Origin: an uncultured Bacilli bacterium
Lineage (GTDB): Bacteria; Bacillota_I; Bacilli_A; RF39; UBA660
Reading direction: 5' to 3'
Assembly: GCA_934130545.1 (NCBI GenBank)
Contig: CAKOYD010000009.1
Location: forward strand, 1-35,663
Length of the DNA: 35,663 bases
Shown here: positions 7,168 through 14,514 of the stretch, one piece after another
How positions within the stretch are numbered: position 1 is the stretch's first letter
How the letters are laid out: each line of letters starts with the position of its first letter
Notes under the pieces: model-generated
What the model saw: the letters and a program-made list of their open reading frames with translations, nothing else
Database searches by the model: none
What the model was told of the DNA's origin: nothing
Program-made: the position numbers and the translations under genes

Positions 7168-7562
7168 TTTTTAGCCTCCTCTAAATCATCATTATCAAAT
7201 GGATATGGACATACTTCAGATACTTTGCGTCTTTCTTCTTCTCCTAAATTATTCATAAATATTATTTCATCATCCGGTTTAAAAAACTCGCAAATAACTT
7301 GTCTACACATAAAACAACTACTACTTATTTTAGGACTATCACACATAACATATAGTTTTTTAAAATCTCCTTTACGATATCCTTCGCTTACTGCTTTAAA
7401 AATAGCTACTCTTTCAGCACATACTGTCGCACCATAAGAAGAGTTTTCAATATTAACTCCACCATAACTTTTACCATCTTTTAAAACTACTATGGAACTT
7501 ACTCTAAACTTAGAATAAGGACTATATGAATTTTTTAATAATTTAAGTAATCTATCTTTCAT
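7164..7562 (-). CDS. cdd: cytidine deaminase
   Basis: A 132-residue zinc enzyme that converts (deoxy)cytidine to (deoxy)uridine in pyrimidine salvage. Zinc ligands and the catalytic Glu lie in TVCAERVAIF (Cys and Glu, about residues 47-49) and the second site is SSCFMCRQ (about residues 82-89, in place of the usual PCGxCRQ). AAGGAGG lies nine bases upstream of the ATG. It overlaps era by four bases, the Bacillus order. Confidence 0.95.
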   Translation of the reverse strand: MKDRLLKLLKNSYSPYSKFRVSSIVVLKDGKSYGGVNIENSSYGATVCAERVAIFKAVSEGYRKGDFKKLYVMCDSPKISSSCFMCRQVICEFFKPDDEIIFMNNLGEEERRKVSEVCPYPFDNDDLEEAKK

Positions 7563-7644
7563 ACTTGACCTCCTTATTTAACTTCTATCTAAATTATACA
7601 ATACTATTTATTGTAAATCAATAACTTAATCATCTTAGTGAACA

Positions 7645-7670
7645 CAAAAAAACTCCCATAAATGAGAGTT
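7645..7670 (-). terminator. terminator after tRNA-Arg
   Basis: Minus strand AACTCTCA, loop TTTA, TGGGAGTT, then a T run broken by one G. It lies 13 bases past the tRNA 3' end and shields the cdd operon. Confidence 0.85.
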
Positions 7671-7682
7671 AATTTTCAAAAA

Positions 7683-7759
7683 TGGCGTCCCCATGGTGAT
7701 TCGAACACCAGACCGTACGCTTAGAAGGCGTATGCTCTATCCAGCTGAGCTATGAGGAC
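7683..7759 (-). tRNA. tRNA-Arg (anticodon UCU)
   Basis: A complete cloverleaf of 77 bases including an encoded CCA. The acceptor is GTCCTCA/TGGGGAC, the anticodon loop is CTTCTAA (anticodon TCT), and the T arm is CTGGTGTTCGAATCACCAT. It reads AGA codons, which are abundant in this AT-rich genome. Confidence 0.97.
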
Positions 7760-7821
7760 AAACTCATACTGTCTCAATCAAGACAATACAAATTATACCC
7801 TATTTTAAATTAATAATCAAG

Positions 7822-8772
7822 TCATTTTAACAAAAAATTACAAATTTTTTCGTTATTGACATAAAATACTACTTCATCGACATCTACTACTTCATTAATA
7901 GAATACCCAATGGTATATACTACTTCTTCTAAAATATTATTGCTAGATATATCACTTAGTATCATATTATTAAAGTTTAATTTAATAGTTTTATCATCTA
8001 TTTCATAGTCTAGTAATTTAGCACTATCGCTGAGATAACTCATTAGATTACTTTCATATGTTAAAGAGTTAGATAGTTGTTCAATAATTACTTTTATTTT
8101 ATCTTGGGAATCATTATTAATATATTTAGTAACTGGTACATAATACTTATTATCATTATAACTATTAACATAGTATAGAGTTATACTATCAATATCTTTA
8201 GTATTATTTATATCATAGACTTTATTTATTCCATAACTTTTATCAAGACTAGTAGGAATATTTTTCTTACTATGGGGAAGTTTAGTAAGTTCTTTTCCTT
8301 CGACTTGAATATTTACTTTATCAATACCTTCAATACTAGTTAGAGTGTAGACGATACTTTCAATCATGGCTTCTTCATATTCAGAAGAGATATCTAATAG
8401 TTCTTTAGAAAAGTTAACAGTTAAGACTTTATTATCTAATTTAACATCTAGAATACTAGTGCCGGTTGGAATAATTGATCGAAAGCCATTAGGAATAATA
8501 GCACTTTTCGCACCATCAATAATTAATCCGTTTAATAAGTCTTTACTTTTATCAAGAATATCACAATCACAAGTAGTAATACTAGTTAGAGCAACATAAT
8601 CATTTTTATCAAGTAAATATATACTATCTAACATATTACTATATATATATTCAATATTACTAGTATCAAGTTCTATTTCTTTATCATTTTTATCAATTAA
8701 ACATAGTATTAAAAGAACCATTAAAGTAAAAGTTGCCATAATTATCTTTCTGATAGACATTTTCTTTAGCAC
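7822..8772 (-). CDS. GerM-like sporulation/germination protein
   Basis: A 316-residue membrane-anchored extracytoplasmic protein. One N-terminal helix (residues 10-26) is followed by two GerMN-type repeats: the first around LNGLIIDGAKSAIIPNGFRSIIPTGTSIL...LTVNFSKELL, the second from the YYVPVTKYI region to DKTIKLNFNNMIL. GerM is needed for spore development and germination in Bacillus. The start is GTG 8772 with AGGTGAT before it. A sigma-E-like promoter (8788-8816) lies upstream. No lipobox Cys is evident: the helix carries LILC, but without a convincing lipobox. Confidence 0.85.
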   Translation of the reverse strand: MLKKMSIRKIIMATFTLMVLLILCLIDKNDKEIELDTSNIEYIYSNMLDSIYLLDKNDYVALTSITTCDCDILDKSKDLLNGLIIDGAKSAIIPNGFRSIIPTGTSILDVKLDNKVLTVNFSKELLDISSEYEEAMIESIVYTLTSIEGIDKVNIQVEGKELTKLPHSKKNIPTSLDKSYGINKVYDINNTKDIDSITLYYVNSYNDNKYYVPVTKYINNDSQDKIKVIIEQLSNSLTYESNLMSYLSDSAKLLDYEIDDKTIKLNFNNMILSDISSNNILEEVVYTIGYSINEVVDVDEVVFYVNNEKICNFLLK

Positions 8773-8787
8773 AATATCACCTACTAA

Positions 8788-8816
8788 AATATATGATGAT
8801 AATAAATACTTTATAC
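8788..8816 (-). promoter_or_regulatory. sigma-E-like promoter before gerM
   Basis: GTATAAA (8810-8816), a 14-base spacer and CATATATT (8788-8795), in the same arrangement as before spoIIIAH and the SpoIVFA-like gene. Confidence 0.5.
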
Positions 8817-8844
8817 AAAAAAATAAGTCGCGCTTAACGGCGAC
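8817..8844 (-). terminator. terminator after gerE
   Basis: Minus strand GTCGC, an eight-base loop, GCGAC and a T-rich run. The hairpin is GC-rich in an AT-rich region and directly follows the gerE stop codon. Confidence 0.82.
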
Positions 8845-9051
8845 CTATAGTGTAATTTCTTTTAATCTAATAAGTTCTACTACTGCTTGAGCACGTCCTT
8901 TAACTCCTAGTTTTTGCATAGCATTCGATATATGGTTTCTAATAGTTTTTTCACTAATATTTAATATATCAGCTATTTCTTTAGTAGTATGATTATTTAT
9001 TAAAAGTAAAAATACTTCTTTTTCTCTTTTGGTTAATATACTTTTATTCAT
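8845..9051 (-). CDS. gerE: GerE-like LuxR-type transcription regulator
   Basis: A 68-residue protein that is only a LuxR/GerE helix-turn-helix domain: LTKREKEVFLLLINNHTTKEIADILNISEKTIRNHISNAMQKLGVKGRAQAV. The size and lack of a receiver domain match Bacillus GerE (74 residues), the late mother-cell regulator acting with sigma-K on coat genes. Neighbouring gerM and spoIIIAH fit. It has its own terminator. Another stand-alone LuxR-HTH regulator is possible. Confidence 0.85.
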   Translation of the reverse strand: MNKSILTKREKEVFLLLINNHTTKEIADILNISEKTIRNHISNAMQKLGVKGRAQAVVELIRLKEITL

Positions 9052-9133
9052 AATTCCTCACTTCCCTAATTAGGGTGGTATACTATTCATAGTATTTTAT
9101 GTATTTTTTTATTTAAAGTGAGGGTTATTTATC

Positions 9134-9649
9134 CTAAGAATTAAACTTTACGGAAATATACATTTTTTTATCATAACTTTCTTGGATAGTTCGCATAATT
9201 GAGTTGGCTAGTTTCATATCATGTTCTTTAGAGTCGACTACTACTCTTATTTGATCACCTGATACTTTAACGAAAGCTGATAACTTATAGGTATCTTTTA
9301 TTTTTTGTTCAAGAGTTTCTTCTTCACTAGCAATATTATTAATAGTCTTTAATTCTTCAAAAGCTTTATTTTTATCTTCAATACTACTAGTTGGGTTGGT
9401 TAAGGTTTCTTTAAGTTTATTAATACTTTCTAGGGTGTTAGCATTATCTTCAACTTTTAAAGCGGATATCATATCAGACTCTTCTATACTTACATTAGAG
9501 GTATCATCTTTGCCTCCTGAGACTACTTCTTCTTTAATATTACCATTACTAGATACTAATAGTTCACTAGGAATACTTACATAATATATACTTAATACAA
9601 GTACTAAACTAAATAATGTTAAAAACCATAAATTCTTCTTATTTATCAT
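9134..9649 (-). CDS. spoIIIAH: SpoIIIAH-like stage III sporulation protein
   Basis: A 171-residue single-pass protein: helix at residues 8-26, a charged linker, then a YscJ/FliF-like ring-building domain at the C-terminus (TYKLSAFVKVSGDQIRVVVDSKEHDMKLANSIMRTIQ). In Bacillus SpoIIIAH sits in the mother-cell membrane and pairs with forespore SpoIIQ in the feeding-tube channel. The other spoIIIA genes are not next to it. A sigma-E-like promoter lies at 9672-9702. Confidence 0.85.
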   Translation of the reverse strand: MINKKNLWFLTLFSLVLVLSIYYVSIPSELLVSSNGNIKEEVVSGGKDDTSNVSIEESDMISALKVEDNANTLESINKLKETLTNPTSSIEDKNKAFEELKTINNIASEEETLEQKIKDTYKLSAFVKVSGDQIRVVVDSKEHDMKLANSIMRTIQESYDKKMYISVKFNS

Positions 9650-9671
9650 CTATTATCACTTTCCTTCTAGT

Positions 9672-9702
9672 AATATATATGAAAAAAATACAGTTTTAGT
9701 AC
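9672..9702 (-). promoter_or_regulatory. sigma-E-like promoter before spoIIIAH
   Basis: GTACTAAA (9695-9702), a 13-base spacer and CATATATATTACTAG (10-mer -10 at 9672-9681). The last 15 bases are shared with the site before the SpoIVFA-like gene. Confidence 0.5.
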
Positions 9703-10196
9703 ATTCCCTGTATCTTTTTTAAATTAGCATTACTTAAGGCATTTACTTTCCATTTACCATTACTATCTTTAGATAGGTCTATATCTAATGTATAAACTAC
9801 TTTATCTTTAACTTTTTCTAATAAATCTAGTTTCTTATTATTATATTCTTCTAGACTAGTAGTACTACTATCATATGTTAAATTACTAATGGCTTTTTTA
9901 TAATCATAGACCTCTATTTCGACTGTTATAACAGCTTCATCACCATCAACTTTTTCTTCTTTAATTTCATAACTTAGATCACGATATTGGCGTTCTAGAA
10001 TAGCACGATATCTTTTTCTTTGGGCTTCGTTATAATTTTGTTCATCAAGAACATTAGTAATACCTAGACTGATATCATCATCAACCATTTGATACTTATT
10101 AAATAATTCATCAACTTTACTAGTAGGAGTATTATTTATTTCACAGCCAAAACATATAAAGACTAATAATAAAAGACCATATTTAAAATATTTCAT
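9696..10196 (-). CDS. lipoprotein of unknown function
   Basis: A 166-residue predicted lipoprotein: signal LLLLVFICFGC with the lipid-modified Cys at about residue 18. The exported part is charged (YRAILERQYRDLSYEIKEEKVDGDEAVITVEIEVYDYKKAI) and resembles the alpha+beta fold of NTF2-like lipoproteins. I do not recognise a named family. AGGTGATGAT lies before the ATG. It sits just upstream of spoIIIAH. A GTATAAA lies in its leader, but the -10 position is not CATA-like, so sporulation control is uncertain. Confidence 0.8.
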   Translation of the reverse strand: MKYFKYGLLLLVFICFGCEINNTPTSKVDELFNKYQMVDDDISLGITNVLDEQNYNEAQRKRYRAILERQYRDLSYEIKEEKVDGDEAVITVEIEVYDYKKAISNLTYDSSTTSLEEYNNKKLDLLEKVKDKVVYTLDIDLSKDSNGKWKVNALSNANLKKIQGMY

Positions 10197-10240
10197 ATCA
10201 TCACCTGATATTAATATTTACCAAATATTAGTCTTTATAC

Positions 10241-10849
10241 CTAATTATAATTATTTAATATACTAATTACTATTTCTTTAGAATAACCTAAATTAATTAA
10301 ATTATTATAGATCTTATTTCTTAAATAGTACCAATCATGTTTTTTATCAGATTTAACATATTTATTTATTAGTTTATTAATCTTTTCTTCTTCATTAGTA
10401 ATAATGTCAAAAGTATATGTATAAGCCATATCTTTATCAATACCTAATTTAACTAATTCATTAATTATTTTATATGGTCCATTATTAGAAAAGTTATATT
10501 TATCTTTTATATAAGCTTGACTAAATCTTTCATCATCAATATACTTATTAGTTATTAATTTATTTAAAATATCGTCGACTACTTCTATAGATAAATCCAT
10601 CTTTTTTAAATAATCAGTTATTTCTTTTTTACTTCTTAATCTAATGCCAATATATTTAATAACTTTATTATAAATATCTTGATAGTTATTTAAACTAACT
10701 AAGTTATTATATTCTTCACTAGTTATTTCTTTTTTATATAGTAAGTTAGTATCAATAATAACGTTTTCATATAAGATAAGTTCTTTCTTATTATTAAATA
10801 ATACTTTATATTTACCACTAGCAAGTCTTGTATATTTAACTATTTTCAT
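10241..10849 (-). CDS. recX: regulatory protein RecX
   Basis: A 202-residue RecA modulator built of three-helix repeats. The typical segments are visible: YNKVIKYIGIRLRSKKEITDYLKKM, LITNKYIDDERFSQAYIKDKYNFSNNGPYKI and ELVKLGID. RecX limits RecA filament extension. Start ATG 10849, with GGGGG six bases upstream. The neighbours, a lipoprotein and a surface protein, do not suggest a functional operon. Confidence 0.92.
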   Translation of the reverse strand: MKIVKYTRLASGKYKVLFNNKKELILYENVIIDTNLLYKKEITSEEYNNLVSLNNYQDIYNKVIKYIGIRLRSKKEITDYLKKMDLSIEVVDDILNKLITNKYIDDERFSQAYIKDKYNFSNNGPYKIINELVKLGIDKDMAYTYTFDIITNEEEKINKLINKYVKSDKKHDWYYLRNKIYNNLINLGYSKEIVISILNNYN

Positions 10850-10868
10850 TTATGCCCCCAAATACTTG

Positions 10869-11417
10869 TTATTTACTTATTCCTACTGATGTCACAGATA
10901 ATGTGCCAGCTAATTTTTTACCCATATAATCAGTACTATTACTGTTAGTGCCATCAATATAAATATAAACAGTATAATTTATATTTAAACTAGATGATGT
11001 AGATGTTGTAGTATATAGTGTTATAGAACCTGTTTTACCATTTAATACACCATTACTAACTAAGGTACCACTAGTCTTATTATATACAGCATATTTAAAA
11101 TCATTATAAGAACTACTAAAAGTATTACTAGTAATATTTAGTGCGATAGTTGTTTTAGCACCACTATAGGTATTAGTATCTACTGTCCCAGATATAACAA
11201 TATCACTATAAGCAGTTGTAGATTTATAATCTAAAACGGGTGCTAAGTTAGTAGCACTTATATTAGTACTACTTTTAACATAACCAGCAAAATCACCAAC
11301 GGTAAGAACAATATTACTATTTTGACTACCTCTCCAAGTAAACCAAGCATAAGTTCCTCCAATAAGTAATAATACTATTGCTACAATTGGTACAATTATA
11401 ATCATATTCTTCTTCAT
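10869..11417 (-). CDS. TasA/camelysin-like secreted surface protein
   Basis: A 182-residue exported protein. The N-terminal helix (residues 4-20) ends in GGTYAWFTW, the motif seen at the SipW-type signal peptidase site of TasA/camelysin (CalY) proteins. The mature part is rich in Ser, Thr, Asn and beta-strands and poor in Cys, as in fibre-forming TasA. GGAGG lies before the ATG, and the gene has its own promoter (11446-11474). No SipW-like peptidase is seen in the window. A role in matrix fibres is inferred from the family. Confidence 0.7.
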   Translation of the reverse strand: MKKNMIIIVPIVAIVLLLIGGTYAWFTWRGSQNSNIVLTVGDFAGYVKSSTNISATNLAPVLDYKSTTAYSDIVISGTVDTNTYSGAKTTIALNITSNTFSSSYNDFKYAVYNKTSGTLVSNGVLNGKTGSITLYTTTSTSSSLNINYTVYIYIDGTNSNSTDYMGKKLAGTLSVTSVGISK

Positions 11418-11445
11418 ATCAAACCTCCATATATTTACTAAAATA

Positions 11446-11474
11446 ATGATACCATACTTTTATAATTAAGACAA
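11446..11474 (-). promoter_or_regulatory. promoter of the TasA-like gene
   Basis: TTGTCT (11469-11474), a 17-base spacer and TATCAT (11446-11451), divergent from the promoter at 11491. Confidence 0.6.
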
Positions 11475-11490
11475 TTATTATCATGTATTA

Positions 11491-11519
11491 TTGCCAAAAA
11501 AATATTAATATACTATAAT
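11491..11519 (+). promoter_or_regulatory. promoter of the membrane protein gene
   Basis: TTGCCA (11491-11496), a 17-base spacer and TATAAT (11514-11519). GGAGG follows at 11527-11531, before the ATG. Confidence 0.7.
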
Positions 11520-11535
11520 TATTTTAGGAGGTAGT

Positions 11536-13110
11536 ATGACAAAGACAAATAAGAAAAAACAAGATATTAAAAAGAAGAAAGAAACATTAGCAAAAGTTAA
11601 AGAAGAAAGAGAAATTAAAGAACTTATTAAGTCTAAGAAAAAGTTTATTGTATTTTTTTTAGTATTTATATCTATATTTTGTATATCGTTAGTAACTAAA
11701 GCATTACAGAATGATACTTTATATACAATTAAGATAGGCAAATTAATATTAAATAATGGTATTGATATGATGGATCATTTTTCTTGGCATAACCTATCTT
11801 ATACTTATCCACATTGGTTATATGATGTATTTATTTACTTAATATATTGTATTGATGGATTTAAGAGTATATATATATCAACTATTATTATATATATTAT
11901 ATTAATAGCTAGTATATTTATAGTAAATATTAAAATAAATAAGAATTATACATCATCTGCAGTAAGTGCAATAGTATGTAGTTTAGCTTTAGGAGGGTTT
12001 GCTACTGCAAGAGCCCAGTTAGTAAGTTATATTATATTCATATGGGAAGTATATTATATTGAATCATTATTAGAAACTGGTAAGAAAAAATATATAGTAT
12101 TACTATTATTATCATCATTATTAATATGTAATCTACACTTAGCAGTATGGCCATTTTATTTTATATTATTCCTACCCTATATTGCAGAATACATAACGTA
12201 TAAAATATTTAAGAAATTAAAAAAAGATAATAAATTATCTAGATATTTGGAAAATAAGTTTACTATTAGTAGAACTTCTAATATTAAGTATTTAGTATTA
12301 ACAATGGTAATAAGTACTTTAACAGGTTTATTAACACCATTAGGAGATACACCTTATACTTATATATATAAGACAATGATTGGTAATTCACAGAAGTATA
12401 TAAGTGAACATATGGCCTTAACTTGGGCTGAATCACCATTTGTAATTATTATAGCAGTTGAAACTGTTTTATTGGGAATATTATCAAAGTTTAAAGTAAG
12501 TGATGTTTATATGCTAAGTGGTTTAACATTAATGGCTATAACATCTAATAGACATTTATCTTTCTTAGCACTTATTGGTACATTATGTTTAGCCAGAGTA
12601 TTTACCTATTTTTTTGAAAGAGCTACATTAAATATAGATAATAAAGTAATTAAGTTTACTACTAAATATAGTTTTATGATACCGGCAATAGTACTAATAT
12701 CAATATTAAGTATAACTATTTATAATAAGACTAATAAAAATAGAGATTATTTAAGTAAAGAGTTCTATCCTATTGAAGCAGTAGAATATATAAAAAATAA
12801 TTTAGATGTTGATAATATAAGACTATTTAATGATTATAATTTTGGTAGTTATCTATTATTTAATGATATTAAAGTATTTATTGATTCAAGAGCTGATCTT
12901 TATACTAAACCATTTAGTCATTTAGAATATGATATATTTGATGATTATATGTATAGTCCAGGTAATTATCATGAGAAGTTTGAGTTTTATGGTATAACGC
13001 ATGTTCTTATATATAAAGTATCAGCTTTAAATGATGTTCTTAAAAATGATGATAATTATACTGTTTTATATGAAGATGATAATTTTGTATTATATGAAAA
13101 GAATGCTTAA
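11536..13110 (+). CDS. polytopic membrane protein, GT-C glycosyltransferase-like
   Basis: A 524-residue membrane protein: a very basic cytoplasmic start (residues 1-36), then about ten to eleven helices, and a soluble C-terminal part of about 120 residues. The first extracytoplasmic loop, with DTLYTIKIGKLILNNGIDMMDHFSWH and a following PHWLYD, resembles the acidic loop of GT-C fold enzymes that use lipid-linked sugars. The tail (LFNDYNFGSYLLFNDIKVFIDSRADLY) resembles the ends of similar uncharacterised proteins. A role in cell-surface glycosylation is inferred and unproven. It is monocistronic between its own promoter and terminator. Confidence 0.75.
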   Translation: MTKTNKKKQDIKKKKETLAKVKEEREIKELIKSKKKFIVFFLVFISIFCISLVTKALQNDTLYTIKIGKLILNNGIDMMDHFSWHNLSYTYPHWLYDVFIYLIYCIDGFKSIYISTIIIYIILIASIFIVNIKINKNYTSSAVSAIVCSLALGGFATARAQLVSYIIFIWEVYYIESLLETGKKKYIVLLLLSSLLICNLHLAVWPFYFILFLPYIAEYITYKIFKKLKKDNKLSRYLENKFTISRTSNIKYLVLTMVISTLTGLLTPLGDTPYTYIYKTMIGNSQKYISEHMALTWAESPFVIIIAVETVLLGILSKFKVSDVYMLSGLTLMAITSNRHLSFLALIGTLCLARVFTYFFERATLNIDNKVIKFTTKYSFMIPAIVLISILSITIYNKTNKNRDYLSKEFYPIEAVEYIKNNLDVDNIRLFNDYNFGSYLLFNDIKVFIDSRADLYTKPFSHLEYDIFDDYMYSPGNYHEKFEFYGITHVLIYKVSALNDVLKNDDNYTVLYEDDNFVLYEKNA

Positions 13111-13126
13111 AATATGAGCATTCTTT
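13101..13126 (+). terminator. terminator of the membrane protein gene
   Basis: GAATGCT, a nine-base loop, AGCATTC, then TTTT. It overlaps the last codons. Confidence 0.75.
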
Positions 13127-13156
13127 TAATTCTATTTTTCAATATTTTTTGTACAC

Positions 13157-13184
13157 TAAAAAAGCAATCATTAAAGACTGCTTT
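13157..13184 (-). terminator. terminator of the M23 hydrolase gene
   Basis: Minus strand AAAGCAGTC, loop TTTAAT, GATTGCTTT and a T run. It lies two bases past the stop codon. Confidence 0.82.
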
Positions 13185-13186
13185 GA

Positions 13187-14368
13187 TTATCTATAAAAGT
13201 ATCCACTATAAATTGCTGGGAATGATAATACTTGTCTTGGATTAAAGCCATAAGCACTAAAGTTATAAGCATTATGACCGGTAGCTGTTCCAAAGTGTAA
13301 ATGTGCTCCAGTTGTACATTGGTCGTAGCCACCATTTTTAGAAGCTGTTGAGCCTCCTCCGACAGCAGCAATTACTTGATCTTTAGTAACTGTCTGTCCA
13401 ACACTTACGTATATCTTTAATAAGTGAACATAAGCTGTTGTATATTCTCGACCATTAATTGTATGATAAATCCATACTTGGTTACCACCACAAGAAGAAC
13501 CCCAGACGATTCTAGCAACGGTTCCGGCAGCAGCTGGGTAAACATTAGTGCCTTCACTATTACAAGCTAAATCAATACCATGATGGCCACTAACAATACC
13601 AGACCAATCAGTTCTATTTCCATAGCCAACATATTCACTACTAACACAACCGGACTTTAATGGATAACTCCATCCATAGGCTACTGGAGTAGATGTACAA
13701 GTAGTAATATCTTGGTTAGTACTACATCCTAATTTCTTATAATAATTAATTTCTTTTTGTAAGTCTGCAATATCTTCTTCAATAGTAGTACCTTCTTCAG
13801 TTAATTTAGAGATATTAGCTCTTAAAGTAATTAACTTAGAGTTTAGTGATTCTTTTTGATTATTAAGATTCTTTTGCTTTTCATTTAATTCTTGTGTTTT
13901 AGTATTTAATTCTTCAATTATCTCCCCTAGTTGTTTTAATAAATCATTATTATAACTAGTTAATTGTTTTACTACTGAATAACGATATATCATATCTGTA
14001 TAGTCTTCTGCTTCGAAGATATATTGTAAGTAAACGTTTTCGGAAGTAGATAATTGTAAGAACTCTAATAAAGAGTTAGTTTCTTCTTTCTTCTCTGCTA
14101 TCTTTTGTTTACTTTTTTCAATATCTTCTAAAGAAGTTTCAATATCTTTTTCTATTTGTTTTATAGATACGTCAATATTATATATTTCATTATTTAATTT
14201 ATTTAATTCATCTTGATTAAGTTTCTTATTACTATTAGCTATTCTTTGTTGTTCTTTTAACTTTTCAAGTTCATTATTCATATCATTTAGTGTTTTGCCA
14301 TGAACAACATTAGGCATCATACAAAAACATACTAATATAGATATAAATAACATACTACTCTTTTTCAT
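13187..14368 (-). CDS. secreted coiled-coil M23 peptidoglycan hydrolase
   Basis: A 393-residue exported protein: signal peptide (residues 1-24, cut near VVHG), a long coiled coil (about 26-210, Leu/Glu/Lys/Gln heptads) and a C-terminal M23/LytM domain. The zinc ligands are visible in GHHGIDLAC (HxxxD) and HLHFG (HxH), with a Tyr-His pair in TTAYVHL, so it should be active. The layout is that of EnvC/PcsB-type divisome hydrolases. It probably cleaves peptide cross-bridges. The strong sigma-A promoter suggests constitutive expression. Confidence 0.9.
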   Translation of the reverse strand: MKKSSMLFISILVCFCMMPNVVHGKTLNDMNNELEKLKEQQRIANSNKKLNQDELNKLNNEIYNIDVSIKQIEKDIETSLEDIEKSKQKIAEKKEETNSLLEFLQLSTSENVYLQYIFEAEDYTDMIYRYSVVKQLTSYNNDLLKQLGEIIEELNTKTQELNEKQKNLNNQKESLNSKLITLRANISKLTEEGTTIEEDIADLQKEINYYKKLGCSTNQDITTCTSTPVAYGWSYPLKSGCVSSEYVGYGNRTDWSGIVSGHHGIDLACNSEGTNVYPAAAGTVARIVWGSSCGGNQVWIYHTINGREYTTAYVHLLKIYVSVGQTVTKDQVIAAVGGGSTASKNGGYDQCTTGAHLHFGTATGHNAYNFSAYGFNPRQVLSFPAIYSGYFYR

Positions 14369-14385
14369 ACCATCACCTTACAATC

Positions 14386-14414
14386 ATTATACAAAATATG
14401 TCGGATATTGTCAA
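14386..14414 (-). promoter_or_regulatory. sigma-A promoter of the M23 hydrolase gene
   Basis: Perfect hexamers TTGACA (14409-14414) and TATAAT (14386-14391) with a 17-base spacer. Confidence 0.8.
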
Positions 14415-14449
14415 TTTATAACCATTTAATTACCATAATTTACATTTCA

Positions 14450-14476
14450 TTAGCACTCACTATTGACAATTGCTAA
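14450..14476 (+). promoter_or_regulatory. CIRCE-like HrcA operator
   Basis: TTAGCACTC (14450-14458), a nine-base spacer, then AATTGCTAA (14468-14476). The left arm is a perfect CIRCE half and the right arm matches GAGTGCTAA at seven of nine bases. It overlaps the -35 of the htpG promoter, where HrcA binding would block transcription. Confidence 0.75.
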
Positions 14477-14490
14477 TATCGTGTTATAAT
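14463..14490 (+). promoter_or_regulatory. sigma-A promoter of htpG
   Basis: TTGACA (14463-14468), a 16-base spacer and TATAAT (14485-14490), inside and just after the CIRCE-like operator. Confidence 0.8.
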
Positions 14491-14514
14491 TAAAAATGTA
14501 AGAAAGGTGATATG

